From assembly GCA_937915765.1 (NCBI GenBank), contig CALGHE010000080.1:68932-132931 (forward strand): a stretch of DNA of 64,000 bases, written 5' to 3'. Under the pieces are notes generated by a model that was given only the letters and a program-made list of their open reading frames with translations, was not told the origin of the DNA and did no database searches. The stretch comes from an uncultured Bacteroidales bacterium. Lineage in GTDB: Bacteria > Bacteroidota > Bacteroidia > Bacteroidales > Paludibacteraceae. Of this stretch, positions 16,575 through 26,516 are shown piece after piece (the stretch's first letter is position 1; each line of letters opens with the position of its first letter). Position numbers and translations under genes: made by a program.

Positions 16575-17615
16575 TTAACCTTCGAAAACGTTAATTTTTT
16601 CAGAAAGTTTTTTCCAGCGTTCTTTTGCAAATTGCTGCATATCTATCTGAATGTCGCACTCGTCGGTTATCTCCAGACCGAGTATTGTCTCTATCACATC
16701 TTCAAGAGTCACTATGCCCTCCATTCCGCCATATTCGTCGATGACAAGCGCCACATGCTCTTTGCGCGTTATCATCAAGTCGTAGAACCGTAAGATAGTT
16801 GTGTTTTCGTAGCAGCTGATTATATCTCTGCGTATATCCTTCAGCTTTATGCTTTTCTTGTTGTTTGCAAGATGAAGAAGGATGTCCGATTTAAGCACAA
16901 AACCTGTTATATTGTCGATGGAATCGGTATAAACCGGTATTCTTGAGTATCTGAAATAATCTTTGTTGCAGAAAAACTCTTCTAAAGTAAGGTCCTCCTG
17001 AGCAGCGAGAACCACGGTGCGCGGAGTCATAATGCTTCGCACTTTTATGGATTTGAGCTTTATGAGATTGTTGATGATTTTGCTTTCGTTTGATTCAAAG
17101 ACGCCCTCGCGTTCGCCAATGTTGGTCAGCACAGCAATCTCTTCACGACTGATGGTTTGGCCATCTTTACGAGAAAAGAGTTTTGTGAGGAACTCGGTGA
17201 CAAGCACAAGCGGATATGCAATGTATATCATAGTGTTCACAAGGTAGCCTATGGGCACGCAGATTTCACGCCAGAATGTTGCTCCGATTGACTTTGGAAT
17301 AATTTCAGAAAAGATTAGTATCATTACAGTCAGAAGCCCCGATATAACTCCAAGGTAGGTCTCTCCAAACACAGCCACCGTTTGAGCCCCAATAGCAGAA
17401 GCACCTGCAGTGTTTGCTATTGTGTTTACAGCAAGGATTGCAGAAACAGCCCTGTTCTGGTTGGTTTTGAGTTTCTTCAGCAGTTTGCCTCCGCTGCTTT
17501 TGTCCGCAATTGTCTCGATGTAAGACATCGATGAGGAAAAAACAACAGACTCGCTCATTGAACACAAGAACGAGATTAGCAGAGTCCCTGCAATTAAAAT
17601 TATCAGTAAAGTCAT
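16575..17615 (-). CDS. CNNM/CorB-type membrane protein with CBS domain pair (hemolysin family)
   Basis: 346 residues. The N-terminal 180 residues are a DUF21/CNNM transmembrane domain with four hydrophobic segments and the signature IFSEIIPKSIGA. It is followed by the acidic helix (SREEIAVLTNIGEREGVF) and a CBS pair (VRSIMTPRTVVLAA, HVALVIDEYGGMEGIVTLEDVIETILG). Family members are linked to Mg2+ (CorB) or other cation transport and bind ATP through CBS. The usual C-terminal CorC_HlyC domain is missing or very short, since the protein ends about 30 residues after the second CBS. It lies 32 bp after the HAD gene on the same strand, probably in one operon. Confidence 0.85.
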   Translation of the reverse strand: MTLLIILIAGTLLISFLCSMSESVVFSSSMSYIETIADKSSGGKLLKKLKTNQNRAVSAILAVNTIANTAGASAIGAQTVAVFGETYLGVISGLLTVMILIFSEIIPKSIGATFWREICVPIGYLVNTMIYIAYPLVLVTEFLTKLFSRKDGQTISREEIAVLTNIGEREGVFESNESKIINNLIKLKSIKVRSIMTPRTVVLAAQEDLTLEEFFCNKDYFRYSRIPVYTDSIDNITGFVLKSDILLHLANNKKSIKLKDIRRDIISCYENTTILRFYDLMITRKEHVALVIDEYGGMEGIVTLEDVIETILGLEITDECDIQIDMQQFAKERWKKLSEKINVFEG

Positions 17616-17647
17616 TTTATACGAGTAAATTTGTGATACAACCCAAA

Positions 17648-18454
17648 TCAGATGATGTACTTTTCTATGACATGAGCCACACCATCGTCATCATTGGAGA
17701 GCGTGATGAAATCGGCGCTTTCCTTTACCTGCGGCTGCGCATTTTGCATCGCTACGCCAAGTCCTGCATACTTTATCATGGAGATGTCGTTAAAGCCGTC
17801 TCCGCAGGCAATCATCTCTTTTTCTGTGCAGCCTATATGCTTCAGCAACTTTCCGAGGGAGAAAGCCTTGTCTATATTTTGAGGCATAATCTCCAAGAAG
17901 AAAGGTTCTGAACGGTAAACGTTTAGTCTGTCGCCATAGTCAGCCTTGATGTTTTTTTCCACATTGGCCAGATGGTCGCCGTTGCCTACCATAAGGCATT
18001 TAGGCACGCTGAAGTTAATGGCGTCTGTAAACGAGTCAACCTCTTTGACTGGCATCTTGTTAATCCTTGCCTCTATCTCAACATATTGGTCGTCAGTGTT
18101 TTCTGTTATTATCGAAGTGTCGTCGTAACTAACGATGGTCACTCCGTTTTTCTTCGCGGAGTTGTAAAGAGACGGAATCTCTTCGTCCGGAAGAATTTTC
18201 TGAAAGATGACCTCTTTTGATTTGTAATCTATGATTTTCCCGCCGTTAAAAGATAATATATATCCGCCGAACTCGTCGAAGCCGATCTCTTCTGCAATTG
18301 GCAGAATGCCCGGGGTAGGGCGTCCAGACGCAAGCACCACTTTAACACCTTTTTCGTAAGCTTTGCGCAGAGCTTTTTTTGTTTTGCTGGTAATCTCTTT
18401 TTTTGAATTTGTCAGTGTGCCGTCAATGTCGAGCACAAGCACTTTATAATCCAT
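17648..18454 (-). CDS. HAD-superfamily Cof-type phosphatase
   Basis: 268 residues, the standard size for HAD type IIB (Cof/YidA-like) hydrolases. Motif I is DIDGTLTNS at residues 9-17, motif II ASGRP near 43, and motif IV CGDGFNDISMI near 215. The conserved Asp nucleophile and Mg2+-binding Asp residues are intact. The C2B cap lies between motifs II and IV. These enzymes dephosphorylate sugar phosphates or cofactor phosphates in the cytoplasm; the substrate cannot be told from sequence. First gene of a probable two-gene unit with the CNNM/CBS gene. Confidence 0.88.
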   Translation of the reverse strand: MDYKVLVLDIDGTLTNSKKEITSKTKKALRKAYEKGVKVVLASGRPTPGILPIAEEIGFDEFGGYILSFNGGKIIDYKSKEVIFQKILPDEEIPSLYNSAKKNGVTIVSYDDTSIITENTDDQYVEIEARINKMPVKEVDSFTDAINFSVPKCLMVGNGDHLANVEKNIKADYGDRLNVYRSEPFFLEIMPQNIDKAFSLGKLLKHIGCTEKEMIACGDGFNDISMIKYAGLGVAMQNAQPQVKESADFITLSNDDDGVAHVIEKYII

Positions 18455-18527
18455 AAATATAAGTAAAGATGAATTTAAAAACCGTTCTGTTTGTCGATGA
18501 AACGGTGTGTTTTTAATAAATGCTTAG

Positions 18528-18590
18528 AGACAATTTCTATAAATTACGATTTGAATTCAAAAATCATCTCAACCTAATTTATAGAACTTG
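18528..18590 (+). repeat. Inverted repeat containing a 19-nt element shared with 54816-54834
   Basis: AGACAATTTCTATAAATTA (18528-18546) faces TAATTTATAGAACTTGC about 30 nt later, forming a possible hairpin. The exact reverse complement of the first arm occurs at 54816-54834 next to the TerY genes. It lies between ftsH and the HAD gene. Confidence 0.5.
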
Positions 18591-18646
18591 CCCCAAGACA
18601 GCCCGTTTATATAGAAAGGGCAAGGGGGACAAAGCCCCCCTGCAAA

Positions 18647-20719
18647 TCAGTTCAAGTCATTTTCTGCAACGTTGTCCTGTTTCTCTTTTTCAGCAACGCT
18701 TTCGTTTGTCTCATCAGCGGACTTCTCTGTTTCGCCGTTTTCTGCAGACAAAGGCTTCTCTGTCTCTTCTTCCATATCCTCCTTTTCAGCTTCTTTGCTT
18801 TTAGCATTAGCCTCCATCAGCTCTTCAGTACGAGAAGCCCAAGGTCTCTTTCCGAATATCTTTTCCAAGTCGTCAGCAAAGATGACCTCTCTTTCGATGA
18901 GAATCTTTGCGAGTTCGGCAAGCCCCTCTTTGTGTTCAGTAAGAATAGCCTTAGCACGTTCATACTGTTCTGCAATTAGCTTCTTAACCTCATCGTCAAT
19001 GAGTTTCGCAGTCTCTTCGCTATAAGGTTTTGAGAACGAGTAAGCGGACTGACCTGACGAGTCGTAATAGCACAAGTTCTGGAGTTTGTCGCTCATGCCA
19101 TAGTAAGCAATCATAGCGTAAGCCTGTTTGTTGGTTCTCTCCAAGTCGTTCAGAGCGCCAGTGGATATTTTGCCGAAAGTAAGGTCTTCAGACGCGCGTC
19201 CGCCAAGAGTGGCGCACATTTCGTCCAGGAGCTGTTCCTTCGTGGTCAGCTGTCTCTCCTCAGGGAGATACCAAGCGGCGCCCAGAGCCTTTCCGCGCGG
19301 CACAATGGTAACTTTCACAAGCGGGTTGGCATGTTCCAGCATCCAGCTTACTGTAGCGTGTCCGGCCTCATGAAAAGCGACAGCCTCTTTTTCCGCTTTT
19401 GTCATTATTTTGTTCTTCTTTTCAAGCCCTCCAATGATTCGGTCAACGGCGTCAAGGAAGTCCTGCTTGTCAACAAACTTTTTGCTGCGGCGCGCAGCTA
19501 TAAGAGCCGCCTCGTTGCACACATTTGCGATGTCCGCTCCAGAGAATCCCGGAGTCTGACGCGACAAAAAGTCAATATCCACAGAATCGTCCAGTTTCAA
19601 AGGCTTTAGATGCACGTTGAAGATTTCCTTGCGGTCGTGAACATCCGGCAGGTCCACGCTAATCTGACGGTCAAAGCGTCCGGCGCGCAGCAAAGCCTTG
19701 TCCAATATCTCCACGCGGTTAGTTGCGGCAAGTATTATAACACCGCTGTTAGAGCCGAACCCGTCCATCTCTGTGAGCAGCTGGTTGAGAGTGTTTTCTC
19801 GTTCGTCGTTGCCGCCCATATTCAAGTTTTTCCCTCTGGCGCGCCCTATAGCATCAATTTCATCGATGAAAACGATACATGGAGCCTTTTCTTTAGCTTG
19901 GCGGAACAAGTCGCGCACACGAGAAGCTCCCACGCCCACGAACATCTCCACGAAGTCAGACCCGGAGAGGGAGAAGAACGGAACCTCAGCCTCGCCGGCA
20001 ACAGCTTTTGCCAGCAGGGTCTTGCCAGTTCCCGGAGGTCCTACAAGCAAAGCCCCTTTAGGAATCTTACCACCAAGTTCGGTGTATTTGCTTGGGTTTT
20101 TCAGGAAAGAGACAATCTCTTCCACCTCCTGTTTCGCTTCGCTAAGTCCGGCAACATCCTTAAATGTGACTCTTGTGCCGGTGGTCTTGTCAAAAAGCTG
20201 AGCTTTAGACTTGCCGACGCTGAACACGCCTCCGCTTCCGCCTCCGCTGCTCATGCGCCTCATTATGAAGAACCAGATGCCGGCAAGCAGCAAGAACGGG
20301 AAGAGATTAAAGAAGAATGACTGAAAATAGTCTTTCTCCTCCTCAAAACGCAGATTCACGTTATCTTTAGAACCCTTCTGCCATTCGTTCAGCTCCTCTG
20401 TAAATTTGTCTGCCGAAGGAATAGAGACAGATATGACCGGATTCTTCTTATATCGGGCAGAGTCACCTTCAAAAGCGACACCCAGTTTGTCCTCCTTAAT
20501 CTTAATCTCGGCAATGTTCTTGTTAGAGATGACCCTAATCTCTTCGACAGCTTTTTTCTCGATGAGACTCTTAATTTCGTTGTAGGCAATCTCTTTGGAC
20601 ATCGGTGTGGTGTCCATGAAGTTTGCAGCAATCAGCCCGACCACGATTAGCCCGTAAAGCCAATAGAGACTGAAGCCCTTGAATTTAGAGTCTTTGTTAT
20701 CCTGTTTTTTTTCAGCCAT
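18647..20719 (-). CDS. ftsH: ATP-dependent zinc metalloprotease FtsH
   Basis: 690 residues. Two transmembrane helices (residues about 15-33 and 115-133) flank a periplasmic domain. The AAA module has Walker A GPPGTGKT near 227, Walker [12 protein letters not shown], and the second region of homology ending RAGRFDRQ. The M41 protease domain has the zinc site HEAGH near 448. FtsH is a hexameric inner-membrane protease that degrades misfolded membrane proteins and regulators. The C-terminal 65 residues are rich in Glu, Lys and Ala, consistent with a flexible acidic tail. It lies 22 bp downstream of rsfS and is probably co-transcribed with it. Confidence 0.98.
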   Translation of the reverse strand: MAEKKQDNKDSKFKGFSLYWLYGLIVVGLIAANFMDTTPMSKEIAYNEIKSLIEKKAVEEIRVISNKNIAEIKIKEDKLGVAFEGDSARYKKNPVISVSIPSADKFTEELNEWQKGSKDNVNLRFEEEKDYFQSFFFNLFPFLLLAGIWFFIMRRMSSGGGSGGVFSVGKSKAQLFDKTTGTRVTFKDVAGLSEAKQEVEEIVSFLKNPSKYTELGGKIPKGALLVGPPGTGKTLLAKAVAGEAEVPFFSLSGSDFVEMFVGVGASRVRDLFRQAKEKAPCIVFIDEIDAIGRARGKNLNMGGNDERENTLNQLLTEMDGFGSNSGVIILAATNRVEILDKALLRAGRFDRQISVDLPDVHDRKEIFNVHLKPLKLDDSVDIDFLSRQTPGFSGADIANVCNEAALIAARRSKKFVDKQDFLDAVDRIIGGLEKKNKIMTKAEKEAVAFHEAGHATVSWMLEHANPLVKVTIVPRGKALGAAWYLPEERQLTTKEQLLDEMCATLGGRASEDLTFGKISTGALNDLERTNKQAYAMIAYYGMSDKLQNLCYYDSSGQSAYSFSKPYSEETAKLIDDEVKKLIAEQYERAKAILTEHKEGLAELAKILIEREVIFADDLEKIFGKRPWASRTEELMEANAKSKEAEKEDMEEETEKPLSAENGETEKSADETNESVAEKEKQDNVAENDLN

Positions 20720-20741
20720 AAGAATTTATTTGGTTCAAAAA

Positions 20742-21101
20742 TTAGTCCAAGTCGGGAATTTCGATAAGATCTGCGTCTTCCCACAGAGTCTCAATCTGAT
20801 AAAACTCTCTCAGTTCAGGCAAGAACACATGCACGATAATGTCTCCGTAGTCCATTGCGATCCATTGAGAATTTGTGTAACCGTCCACGGCAAAAGGCTT
20901 CACTCTGATCTGTTCGCGCACATAGTCCTTTATGGAGTCTGCGATAGAACTCACCTGAGTCGTGGAGTTCCCCTGACAAATAACAAAATAACTGCAAGTG
21001 TAGTTTTCTATATTTGTCATGTCAACAATGGTAATTTTGCTACCTTTTCTCTCCTGTATTCCCTCTACAATTTTGTCTAATACAACTTTTGTATCAATCA
21101 T
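20742..21101 (-). CDS. rsfS: Ribosome silencing factor RsfS
   Basis: 119 residues, typical for RsfS (DUF143/Iojap). Signatures: NYTCSYFVICQGNSTTQV, AIADSIKDYV-like region and QWIAMDYGDIIVHVF. RsfS binds ribosomal protein L14 (uL14) and blocks subunit joining during starvation. Located directly upstream of ftsH, an arrangement I recall from other Bacteroidetes. A TATTTTTG -7 element lies just upstream. Confidence 0.95.
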   Translation of the reverse strand: MIDTKVVLDKIVEGIQERKGSKITIVDMTNIENYTCSYFVICQGNSTTQVSSIADSIKDYVREQIRVKPFAVDGYTNSQWIAMDYGDIIVHVFLPELREFYQIETLWEDADLIEIPDLD

Positions 21102-21119
21102 AAGTTTTTAAATATGTTT

Positions 21120-21127
21120 CAAAAATA
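21120..21127 (-). promoter_or_regulatory. -7 element TATTTTTG for rsfS-ftsH
   Basis: Minus-strand TATTTTTG located 18 bp before the rsfS ATG; -33 TTG not convincing. Confidence 0.4.
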
Positions 21128-21176
21128 TCAAATTCGTTAATAAAAAACTAAAAATAGGAGCAAATGACCTTGAATC

Positions 21177-22517
21177 TCACTTTTTTAGCAAAGAATTTGC
21201 AGCCTCGTCAACTTTGTCGAAAGAGAACTGGCTCATCACTTTCTGCATAAGAGCGGAAATCTTGTCGTTGCATAAGTTTCCTATGCTGCCTTCGTGAGTG
21301 TGAGATATGTTCTTGTTCGGTTTGAAGTTGCCCGATTCAATGTCCAGCCCAACCTTCTTGTACGCGTCGCGGAAAGGCATTCCCTCAGCGGCAAGCCTGT
21401 TGACCTCCTCAACGCTGAATATGAAGTCGTATTTAGGGTCGTCAAGAATCTTGTCGTTTATCTTAACCTCCTGCATTATGTGCGACGTCATTTTGATGCA
21501 GTCTTTCAGGTCGTCGAATGCAGGAATGAAAATTTCCTTTATAATCTGCAGGTCACGGAAATAACCCGAAGGCAAGTTGTTGACAATCATCATGATTTGC
21601 TGCGGAAGCGTCTGGATTTTGTTGCATTTTGCGCGAGTAAGCTCAAAAACGTCCGGATTCTTTTTGTGAGGCATGATGCTTGAGCCTGTGGTGCATTCGT
21701 CAGGCAGTTTCATGAACCCGAAGTTCTGGCTTGTGAACATGCACGCGTCAAAAGCAAGTTTGGAGATTGTGGCGGCGATGCCTGCCATAGCAAAAGCCAC
21801 GGTGCGCTCCATTTTTCCGCGTCCCATCTGAGCGTACACCACATTATAGTCCATGCTGTCGAAACCGAGCAGGTCTGTAGTCATCTGTCTGTTCAGCGGG
21901 AACGAAGAGCCGTATCCGGCAGCAGAGCCAAGTGGGTTTCTGTTCGTTATTTTCCAGGAGGCGAGCAGAAGCTCCATGTCGTCAACAAGGCTTTCCGCAT
22001 AGGCGCCGAACCAAAGGCCGAAAGACGAAGGCATGGCGATCTGCAGATGTGTGTATCCCGGAAGCGGCACGTTTTTGTAACGTTCGCTCTGTTCTGCCAG
22101 TATGTTGAAAAGGTTTTCGCAAGCTTCCGCCACAAGCCTGATCTGCTCTCGCGCATACAGTTTCATGTCCAGCAGCACCTGGTCGTTTCGGCTGCGTCCG
22201 CTATGTATCTTCTTGCCAATGTCGCCAAGTTTGCGTGTCAGCATCAGCTCCACCTGCGAGTGAACGTCTTCCACGCCTTCTTCAATCACAAATTCGCCTC
22301 TTTCCGCAAGAGAGTAGATGTTCCTCAACTCGCTGAGCAGCAACGGGAGTTCATCTTTTTCGATTAGTCCGATACTTTCGAGCATAGTGACATGAGCCAT
22401 GGAGCCTATCACGTCGTGCTTGGCAAGGAAAATATCCATCTCACGGTCCTTGCCTACGGTGAAACGTTCTATCTCGGCATTTGTTGCCTTGCCTTTATCC
22501 CATAATTTCTGAGCCAT
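21177..22517 (-). CDS. argH: Argininosuccinate lyase
   Basis: 446 residues, last step of arginine biosynthesis: cleaves argininosuccinate into arginine and fumarate. The fumarase/aspartase superfamily signature GSSIMPHKKNPD is at about residues 277-288. The second region, HSGRSRNDQV near 106, carries binding residues, and HTHLQ-type sequence YTHLQIAMP contains the catalytic-base His region. Start ATG at 22517 (MAQKLWDKG), the usual length for Bacteroidetes ArgH. It stands alone, with no arg neighbours in the window. Confidence 0.97.
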   Translation of the reverse strand: MAQKLWDKGKATNAEIERFTVGKDREMDIFLAKHDVIGSMAHVTMLESIGLIEKDELPLLLSELRNIYSLAERGEFVIEEGVEDVHSQVELMLTRKLGDIGKKIHSGRSRNDQVLLDMKLYAREQIRLVAEACENLFNILAEQSERYKNVPLPGYTHLQIAMPSSFGLWFGAYAESLVDDMELLLASWKITNRNPLGSAAGYGSSFPLNRQMTTDLLGFDSMDYNVVYAQMGRGKMERTVAFAMAGIAATISKLAFDACMFTSQNFGFMKLPDECTTGSSIMPHKKNPDVFELTRAKCNKIQTLPQQIMMIVNNLPSGYFRDLQIIKEIFIPAFDDLKDCIKMTSHIMQEVKINDKILDDPKYDFIFSVEEVNRLAAEGMPFRDAYKKVGLDIESGNFKPNKNISHTHEGSIGNLCNDKISALMQKVMSQFSFDKVDEAANSLLKK

Positions 22518-22577
22518 AATATTCTTTCCCTTTATGTATTTTTTTCAAAAAACGCAAAAGCGCGTCACTCAAAAACG

Positions 22578-22585
22578 CAAAGTTA
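22578..22585 (-). promoter_or_regulatory. -7 element TAACTTTG for argH
   Basis: Minus-strand TAACTTTG, 60 bp upstream of the argH ATG; -33 not clear. Confidence 0.45.
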
Positions 22586-22910
22586 CACATTTTTAACTTG
22601 CCCTTTTAATTTTATTAGTTAAAAATTCTGAAAATGTAGATTTTTTTAGAGAATAAGGTTTTTCTGTATTCTGTTTTTATATCCAATTCTCATAGCTTTC
22701 TCATTTGGAGATTACGGTTTCCTGTCTTGCTTTCTTTCTGCTTGAAAGGCAGTGAAAAATTCTTTTGTGTATTACGTTTCAAGAAAATTTTGAATGAACG
22801 GATGTGAATTCTGTAGATACTGATATGTCTTAAAGAAAATCTTTTTGATGATTTGCAAAGAAACGAGTGCTGATAATTCATTCCGGCAAGTGTAAAGAGA
22901 TAAGCTAATA

Positions 22911-22944
22911 TCTAATATTAAAACAGGTCTAATATTAAAACAGG
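22911..22944 (+). repeat. 17-nt tandem direct repeat
   Basis: TCTAATATTAAAACAGG occurs twice head to tail (22911-22927 and 22928-22944), ending 66 bp upstream of the promoter at 23011. Possibly a regulator site; not recognised. Confidence 0.7.
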
Positions 22945-23010
22945 GTTGACTTGATTTTGGTCAATAAAAAACTTTTTTTGTTGATAAACATCAAAAAAAT
23001 GTTAAAAAGT

Positions 23011-23042
23011 TTGCAAGATTGCAAAGAAATGTATTACCTTTG
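23011..23042 (+). promoter_or_regulatory. Promoter TTG-N21-TACCTTTG without a downstream gene
   Basis: TTG at 23011-23013 and TACCTTTG at 23035-23042. It points toward a terminator 57 bp further on and not toward a protein gene. Confidence 0.6.
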
Positions 23043-23048
23043 TGGCAA

Positions 23049-23137
23049 AGCAAACAAAACAGGTAGATTTTTTCATAGTTAAGGTTTAGGTTAAATGGAA
23101 ATAGAAGGGGCTGTGAAGTTCCTTCTATTTTTATTTT
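23049..23137 (+). ncRNA. Candidate small RNA of about 85-90 nt
   Basis: Defined only by a consensus promoter ending at 23042 and an intrinsic terminator at 23099-23130 with a T-rich tail. The only ORF is 17 codons (23095-23148) and runs through the terminator stem. No family recognised; the minus-strand helicase-nuclease gene ends at 23172. Confidence 0.35.
23099..23130 (+). terminator. Intrinsic terminator
   Basis: 10-bp perfect stem AAATAGAAGG/CCTTCTATTT, 12-nt loop, followed by TTATTTT on the plus strand. The minus-strand flank is less T-rich, so the plus orientation is favoured, though it may also serve the minus-strand gene ending at 23172. Confidence 0.7.
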
Positions 23138-23171
23138 GCAGTATTTGATTGATTCGCTTTTATGGGAAATG

Positions 23172-26100
23172 TCAATATTCCACTTTGTGAATTTTGTCAG
23201 ATTTAAAATACCAGATATAGCCCTCTGTGTTTTTGTAACCCATGTTTCTCAGCAGGTCAATATACTCTTTCACTTGCGTTTCGTGGCCTTTCTTGACAAC
23301 GTTCCCGAATTTGAAGTCTATCACCGTCATTGTCTCTCCGTCAAATATTACACGGTCAGGTCTGCGGGTCTGCAGTTCTCCGTTATCATCAAAAAAGGTT
23401 ATGGAGCATTCGTTGAAATATTTCAGCCCAGGTCTGAACCAATGTTTCACATTATTTCTTTCTATGCTCTCTTTCACAAAATTGATGTACTTGCCCTCGT
23501 CGTTGTCAGATATTATGCCTTCGAATTTAAGTTGCGCGGCAGCTCTTTCGATGTCGTCAACTGTTTTGATGTTGGCAAAAAGATAGTGCTTAACTTTGCC
23601 GTCTTCTATCATGACGTTTGACGTGGCGCCGCTGATGAAATCCTTAGACTTGTTGGATTGACGGAACTTTGCCGGTTGCCGGAACGAGCAGAACTCGAAC
23701 TCCTCCGGTTCGGCAGTGATTTTTAGGCGGTTATTGCCTTCTTTGTTTTTCGTTTTGACGGACAGGCATAGCTGTCCGGATGAGAAAGTAAGATTTTCAG
23801 AGTCCCATCGTTCTCTGAAGTATTCGTTTTCGGATGAGCCTATTACGTTCAGAATAAGTTCTGAGACGTTCTTTCCTACGGGCGCCTCCTCTTTATTATT
23901 GTTCTTTTCGTTTTTGCTCTCCTTGTTTTTACATAGAATGAACATGTTTTTCTCTGCTCGAGTCAAAGCCACGTACAGAAGGTTGATGTTGTCAACCCAA
24001 AGCTGCATTTGCTCGTCGGCATATTCGTCGGCAAACAGAGAGTCTCTCATCTTTGGGCCATATTCTATCGGCAGGATAGGTATTTCGGAGAAAGGCTCCG
24101 ACTTGTCATTTGTGGAGCACCATAAGAGCGTTTTGTTTTGCGTGGTCATTGTCCAGTCGCAGAACGGCAAGATGACGGTATGAAACTCAAGCCCTTTCGA
24201 TTTATGTATAGTGTAAAGCCTGATTCCCTTGCTTTTCCCGCCAGAAGGAATCGGTTTGTTGCACAGTGCGTCGTCCCAATATTTCAGGAAGCTGCTCAGG
24301 TCCGAAGCCTGGGTTGTTATGAAGTTGTTTATTCCGTCGAAGAAGGAGTACAGATAAGCCTCCTGTCCTTTCAGGTTTTTCAGATGCAGCAGTTCATACA
24401 GATGTTCCGCCAATTCGTAAATCGGCAGTTTGGAGCATTGTGTCAGTTCCTCCATGACGGCGTTGGCCGTTTCGCTTCTCTTCAGTTCTATCTTGCCGGA
24501 GTCGTTTACCGACACACGTTTCACAAAGTCGTTCATGTCTGAGTCGGAGGTCAAACCCTCTGTCGTCTGAAAGTCGATTATCAGTTGAGCTTTGTTGACG
24601 GGGTCGTCAGGCTCGACAATGTAGCGCATAGCCTCTATCATCAGATTGACGGCAGGCGATGCGTTGAGGCGGAACGCCTCGTCAGATATGACTTTATGCC
24701 CTTCGGCTATCAGTTTATTGGCAATTAGGGCAATTTGGTCGTTCTTGCGGGTCAGCACCGTTATCAGATTTGGGTCCATGCCTTCGTCATGGACAAGGGA
24801 ATTGACGGCCTTCACGACCTCGTCTGCCATATTGTCTTCGTAACGTTTTTTTTCGCCGTTGTCGTCTTCCTCTTCACCAACAAACTTTACATTTACATAT
24901 CCGATACACTTTTTTTTGGCACTTTTTTGTTCCACGTCGCTGTAAGCTCCGGCTATCTGCAAGTCCTTCTCTTCGTTTCCTGTTTTGAACCGTTTGATAG
25001 CTTCTTTGAATATGTTGTTGTTGAACCTGATGACCTCAGTTTCGCTGCGTCTGTTTGTGTCCAGCGATTTAACCGTTATTTTCTTCTGGCTAAATTCGGA
25101 TGTTATATTGTTGATGATACGCCAGTCGCCGTCTCTCCATCGGTAGATGGACTGTTTAGGGTCGCCAACGATAAGGCTCATGTTCTTAGAAGCCATGCCT
25201 TCGTTCAGCAGCGGCTTGAAGTTATCCCACTGTGTGCGGCTCGTGTCCTGAAACTCGTCTATCATTATGTTTTTGATGGAAGCTCCGATTTTCTCGTATA
25301 TGAACGGAGCGTCGTCGTCCTTCATTATTCTGTTTAGCAGCGACTGGGTATTGGCGAGCATAAAACGGTTGTTCTCGTCGTTGTCCTTGTTTACGATGTC
25401 GGCAATAACTTGGAGCAGTCCCAGATTGTTTATCTGTCTAAGCAGAATAGCGCAAGAGTTCAGTGTCTTGATGTTTTCTTTGCGGAAATCTTCAGTATCT
25501 CTAAGAATATTGATAAGGTCGGATTTTGCGAGGTTCCTTATCAGATCTGCTTTTTTGTGCGTTTTGGCAGCCCATTTGTCAGAGTCGTCCAGCGCGCTGC
25601 CGGCCCGTTTGCCGAAAACAGAATCATCGTAACTTTTATTCTCTACGATTTTCACAAAATAGCCAGCCACACCGTTTTTCCCGAAAGAGAAGTCATCTAC
25701 GGTCAGTCCGTTGGCTTTTATCACGTCAAAGAATCGAGAAGCTTTTTCCACTATTTGAGAAGCTATTTGCTTCTCCTTTTTGTACAGAGAGTTTTTGAAA
25801 TTGTTCAGCGTGCCTAAATCCTTCAGGCTTTTTCTGAGTTCAGGCTCATTGCGCATATATTTTTCGTTGAACAGATTTTCTGCAAAACTGGCGATTTCGT
25901 TTTCCAGTTTCCAGCTCTTTCCGTCTCTCACTTTTTCGTCGATGTAGTTGCTTATCCAGTTCAGCAGCGTCTCGTTGCTTGCCACTTGGTCGAACAGCGT
26001 GATGATTGCCTCGTTCAGCACAGCCTTGCTGTCCAGCTCAATGTTCATAAAGGCTCCGTGTCCCAGTTCTTTCGCGAGGTTGCGCAGTATAGTCTGGAAA

Positions 26101-26498
26101 AAACTGTCTATAGTTTCGACTCTGAAAAAACTGTAATCGTGAAGAATTTTTGACATTGCCAGCTTTGCGTTGTTGCGGGCTATTTCTTCGTTCCAAGAGT
26201 CGCTCTCCTCTGCGTTAAGCACGTTTTCGCACTTTTCGCTGTTCATCTCCGATACGATGTTTTTCAGCAGATTGACATACTCTTCGTCTTCGAGCCTGTT
26301 GGATATTCCGTATAAATACTCCAATATGCGAGTCTTCATCTCCGCAGTGGCTTTATTTGTGAAGGTCACTGCAAGGATGTTAGCGTACCCGAACGGATTA
26401 GCGATAATCAGTTTCAGATATTCTTTGGCGAGGGAGTATGTCTTTCCTGAGCCAGCCGAAGCTTTATAGACAGTTAGGTCTGTTGAGTCCTCTTTCAT
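23172..26498 (-). CDS. UvrD/Rep-type helicase-nuclease (AddA/RecB-like)
   Basis: About 1108 residues. ATG 26498 is used because a TATATTTG -7 element sits 18 bp upstream of it. Superfamily 1 helicase motifs are visible: motif I ASAGSGKTYSLA near residue 15, Ia NILAVTFTNKATAEMK, motif II IMIDEFQDTSRTQW, motif III VGDPKQSIYRWRDGD, motif V TIHKSKGLEF, motif VI LYVALTRAEKNMF. The C-terminus carries a RecB-family nuclease signature (RPDRVIFDG, VIDFKFG, QVKEYIDLL). It is probably the AddA-like subunit of the double-strand-break repair helicase-nuclease. No AddB gene is in the window. Confidence 0.9.
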   Translation of the reverse strand: MKEDSTDLTVYKASAGSGKTYSLAKEYLKLIIANPFGYANILAVTFTNKATAEMKTRILEYLYGISNRLEDEEYVNLLKNIVSEMNSEKCENVLNAEESDSWNEEIARNNAKLAMSKILHDYSFFRVETIDSFFQTILRNLAKELGHGAFMNIELDSKAVLNEAIITLFDQVASNETLLNWISNYIDEKVRDGKSWKLENEIASFAENLFNEKYMRNEPELRKSLKDLGTLNNFKNSLYKKEKQIASQIVEKASRFFDVIKANGLTVDDFSFGKNGVAGYFVKIVENKSYDDSVFGKRAGSALDDSDKWAAKTHKKADLIRNLAKSDLINILRDTEDFRKENIKTLNSCAILLRQINNLGLLQVIADIVNKDNDENNRFMLANTQSLLNRIMKDDDAPFIYEKIGASIKNIMIDEFQDTSRTQWDNFKPLLNEGMASKNMSLIVGDPKQSIYRWRDGDWRIINNITSEFSQKKITVKSLDTNRRSETEVIRFNNNIFKEAIKRFKTGNEEKDLQIAGAYSDVEQKSAKKKCIGYVNVKFVGEEEDDNGEKKRYEDNMADEVVKAVNSLVHDEGMDPNLITVLTRKNDQIALIANKLIAEGHKVISDEAFRLNASPAVNLMIEAMRYIVEPDDPVNKAQLIIDFQTTEGLTSDSDMNDFVKRVSVNDSGKIELKRSETANAVMEELTQCSKLPIYELAEHLYELLHLKNLKGQEAYLYSFFDGINNFITTQASDLSSFLKYWDDALCNKPIPSGGKSKGIRLYTIHKSKGLEFHTVILPFCDWTMTTQNKTLLWCSTNDKSEPFSEIPILPIEYGPKMRDSLFADEYADEQMQLWVDNINLLYVALTRAEKNMFILCKNKESKNEKNNNKEEAPVGKNVSELILNVIGSSENEYFRERWDSENLTFSSGQLCLSVKTKNKEGNNRLKITAEPEEFEFCSFRQPAKFRQSNKSKDFISGATSNVMIEDGKVKHYLFANIKTVDDIERAAAQLKFEGIISDNDEGKYINFVKESIERNNVKHWFRPGLKYFNECSITFFDDNGELQTRRPDRVIFDGETMTVIDFKFGNVVKKGHETQVKEYIDLLRNMGYKNTEGYIWYFKSDKIHKVEY

Positions 26499-26516
26499 AC
26501 ACGGTAATGTTTTTCG

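Larger units (their letters stand above)
22518..23171. other. Long intergenic region between argH and the helicase-nuclease gene
   Basis: 654 bp without a credible protein gene. It contains the argH -7 element (22578-22585), a 17-nt tandem duplication (22911-22944), a strong plus-strand promoter (23011-23042) and a strong plus-strand terminator (23099-23130). Nothing recognisable lies between 22590 and 22910. Confidence 0.6.

Noticed and set aside
19610..20320. 236-codon open frame opposite ftsH
   Set aside because: Antisense to the AAA domain; no motif, signal or spacing supports a gene.
22911..22944. CRISPR-like repeats
   Set aside because: Only two copies, directly adjacent with no spacers, and no cas genes in the window.
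23095..23148. 17-codon ORF in the putative small transcript
   Set aside because: It runs through the terminator stem, and no conserved start context is visible; kept only as a note.
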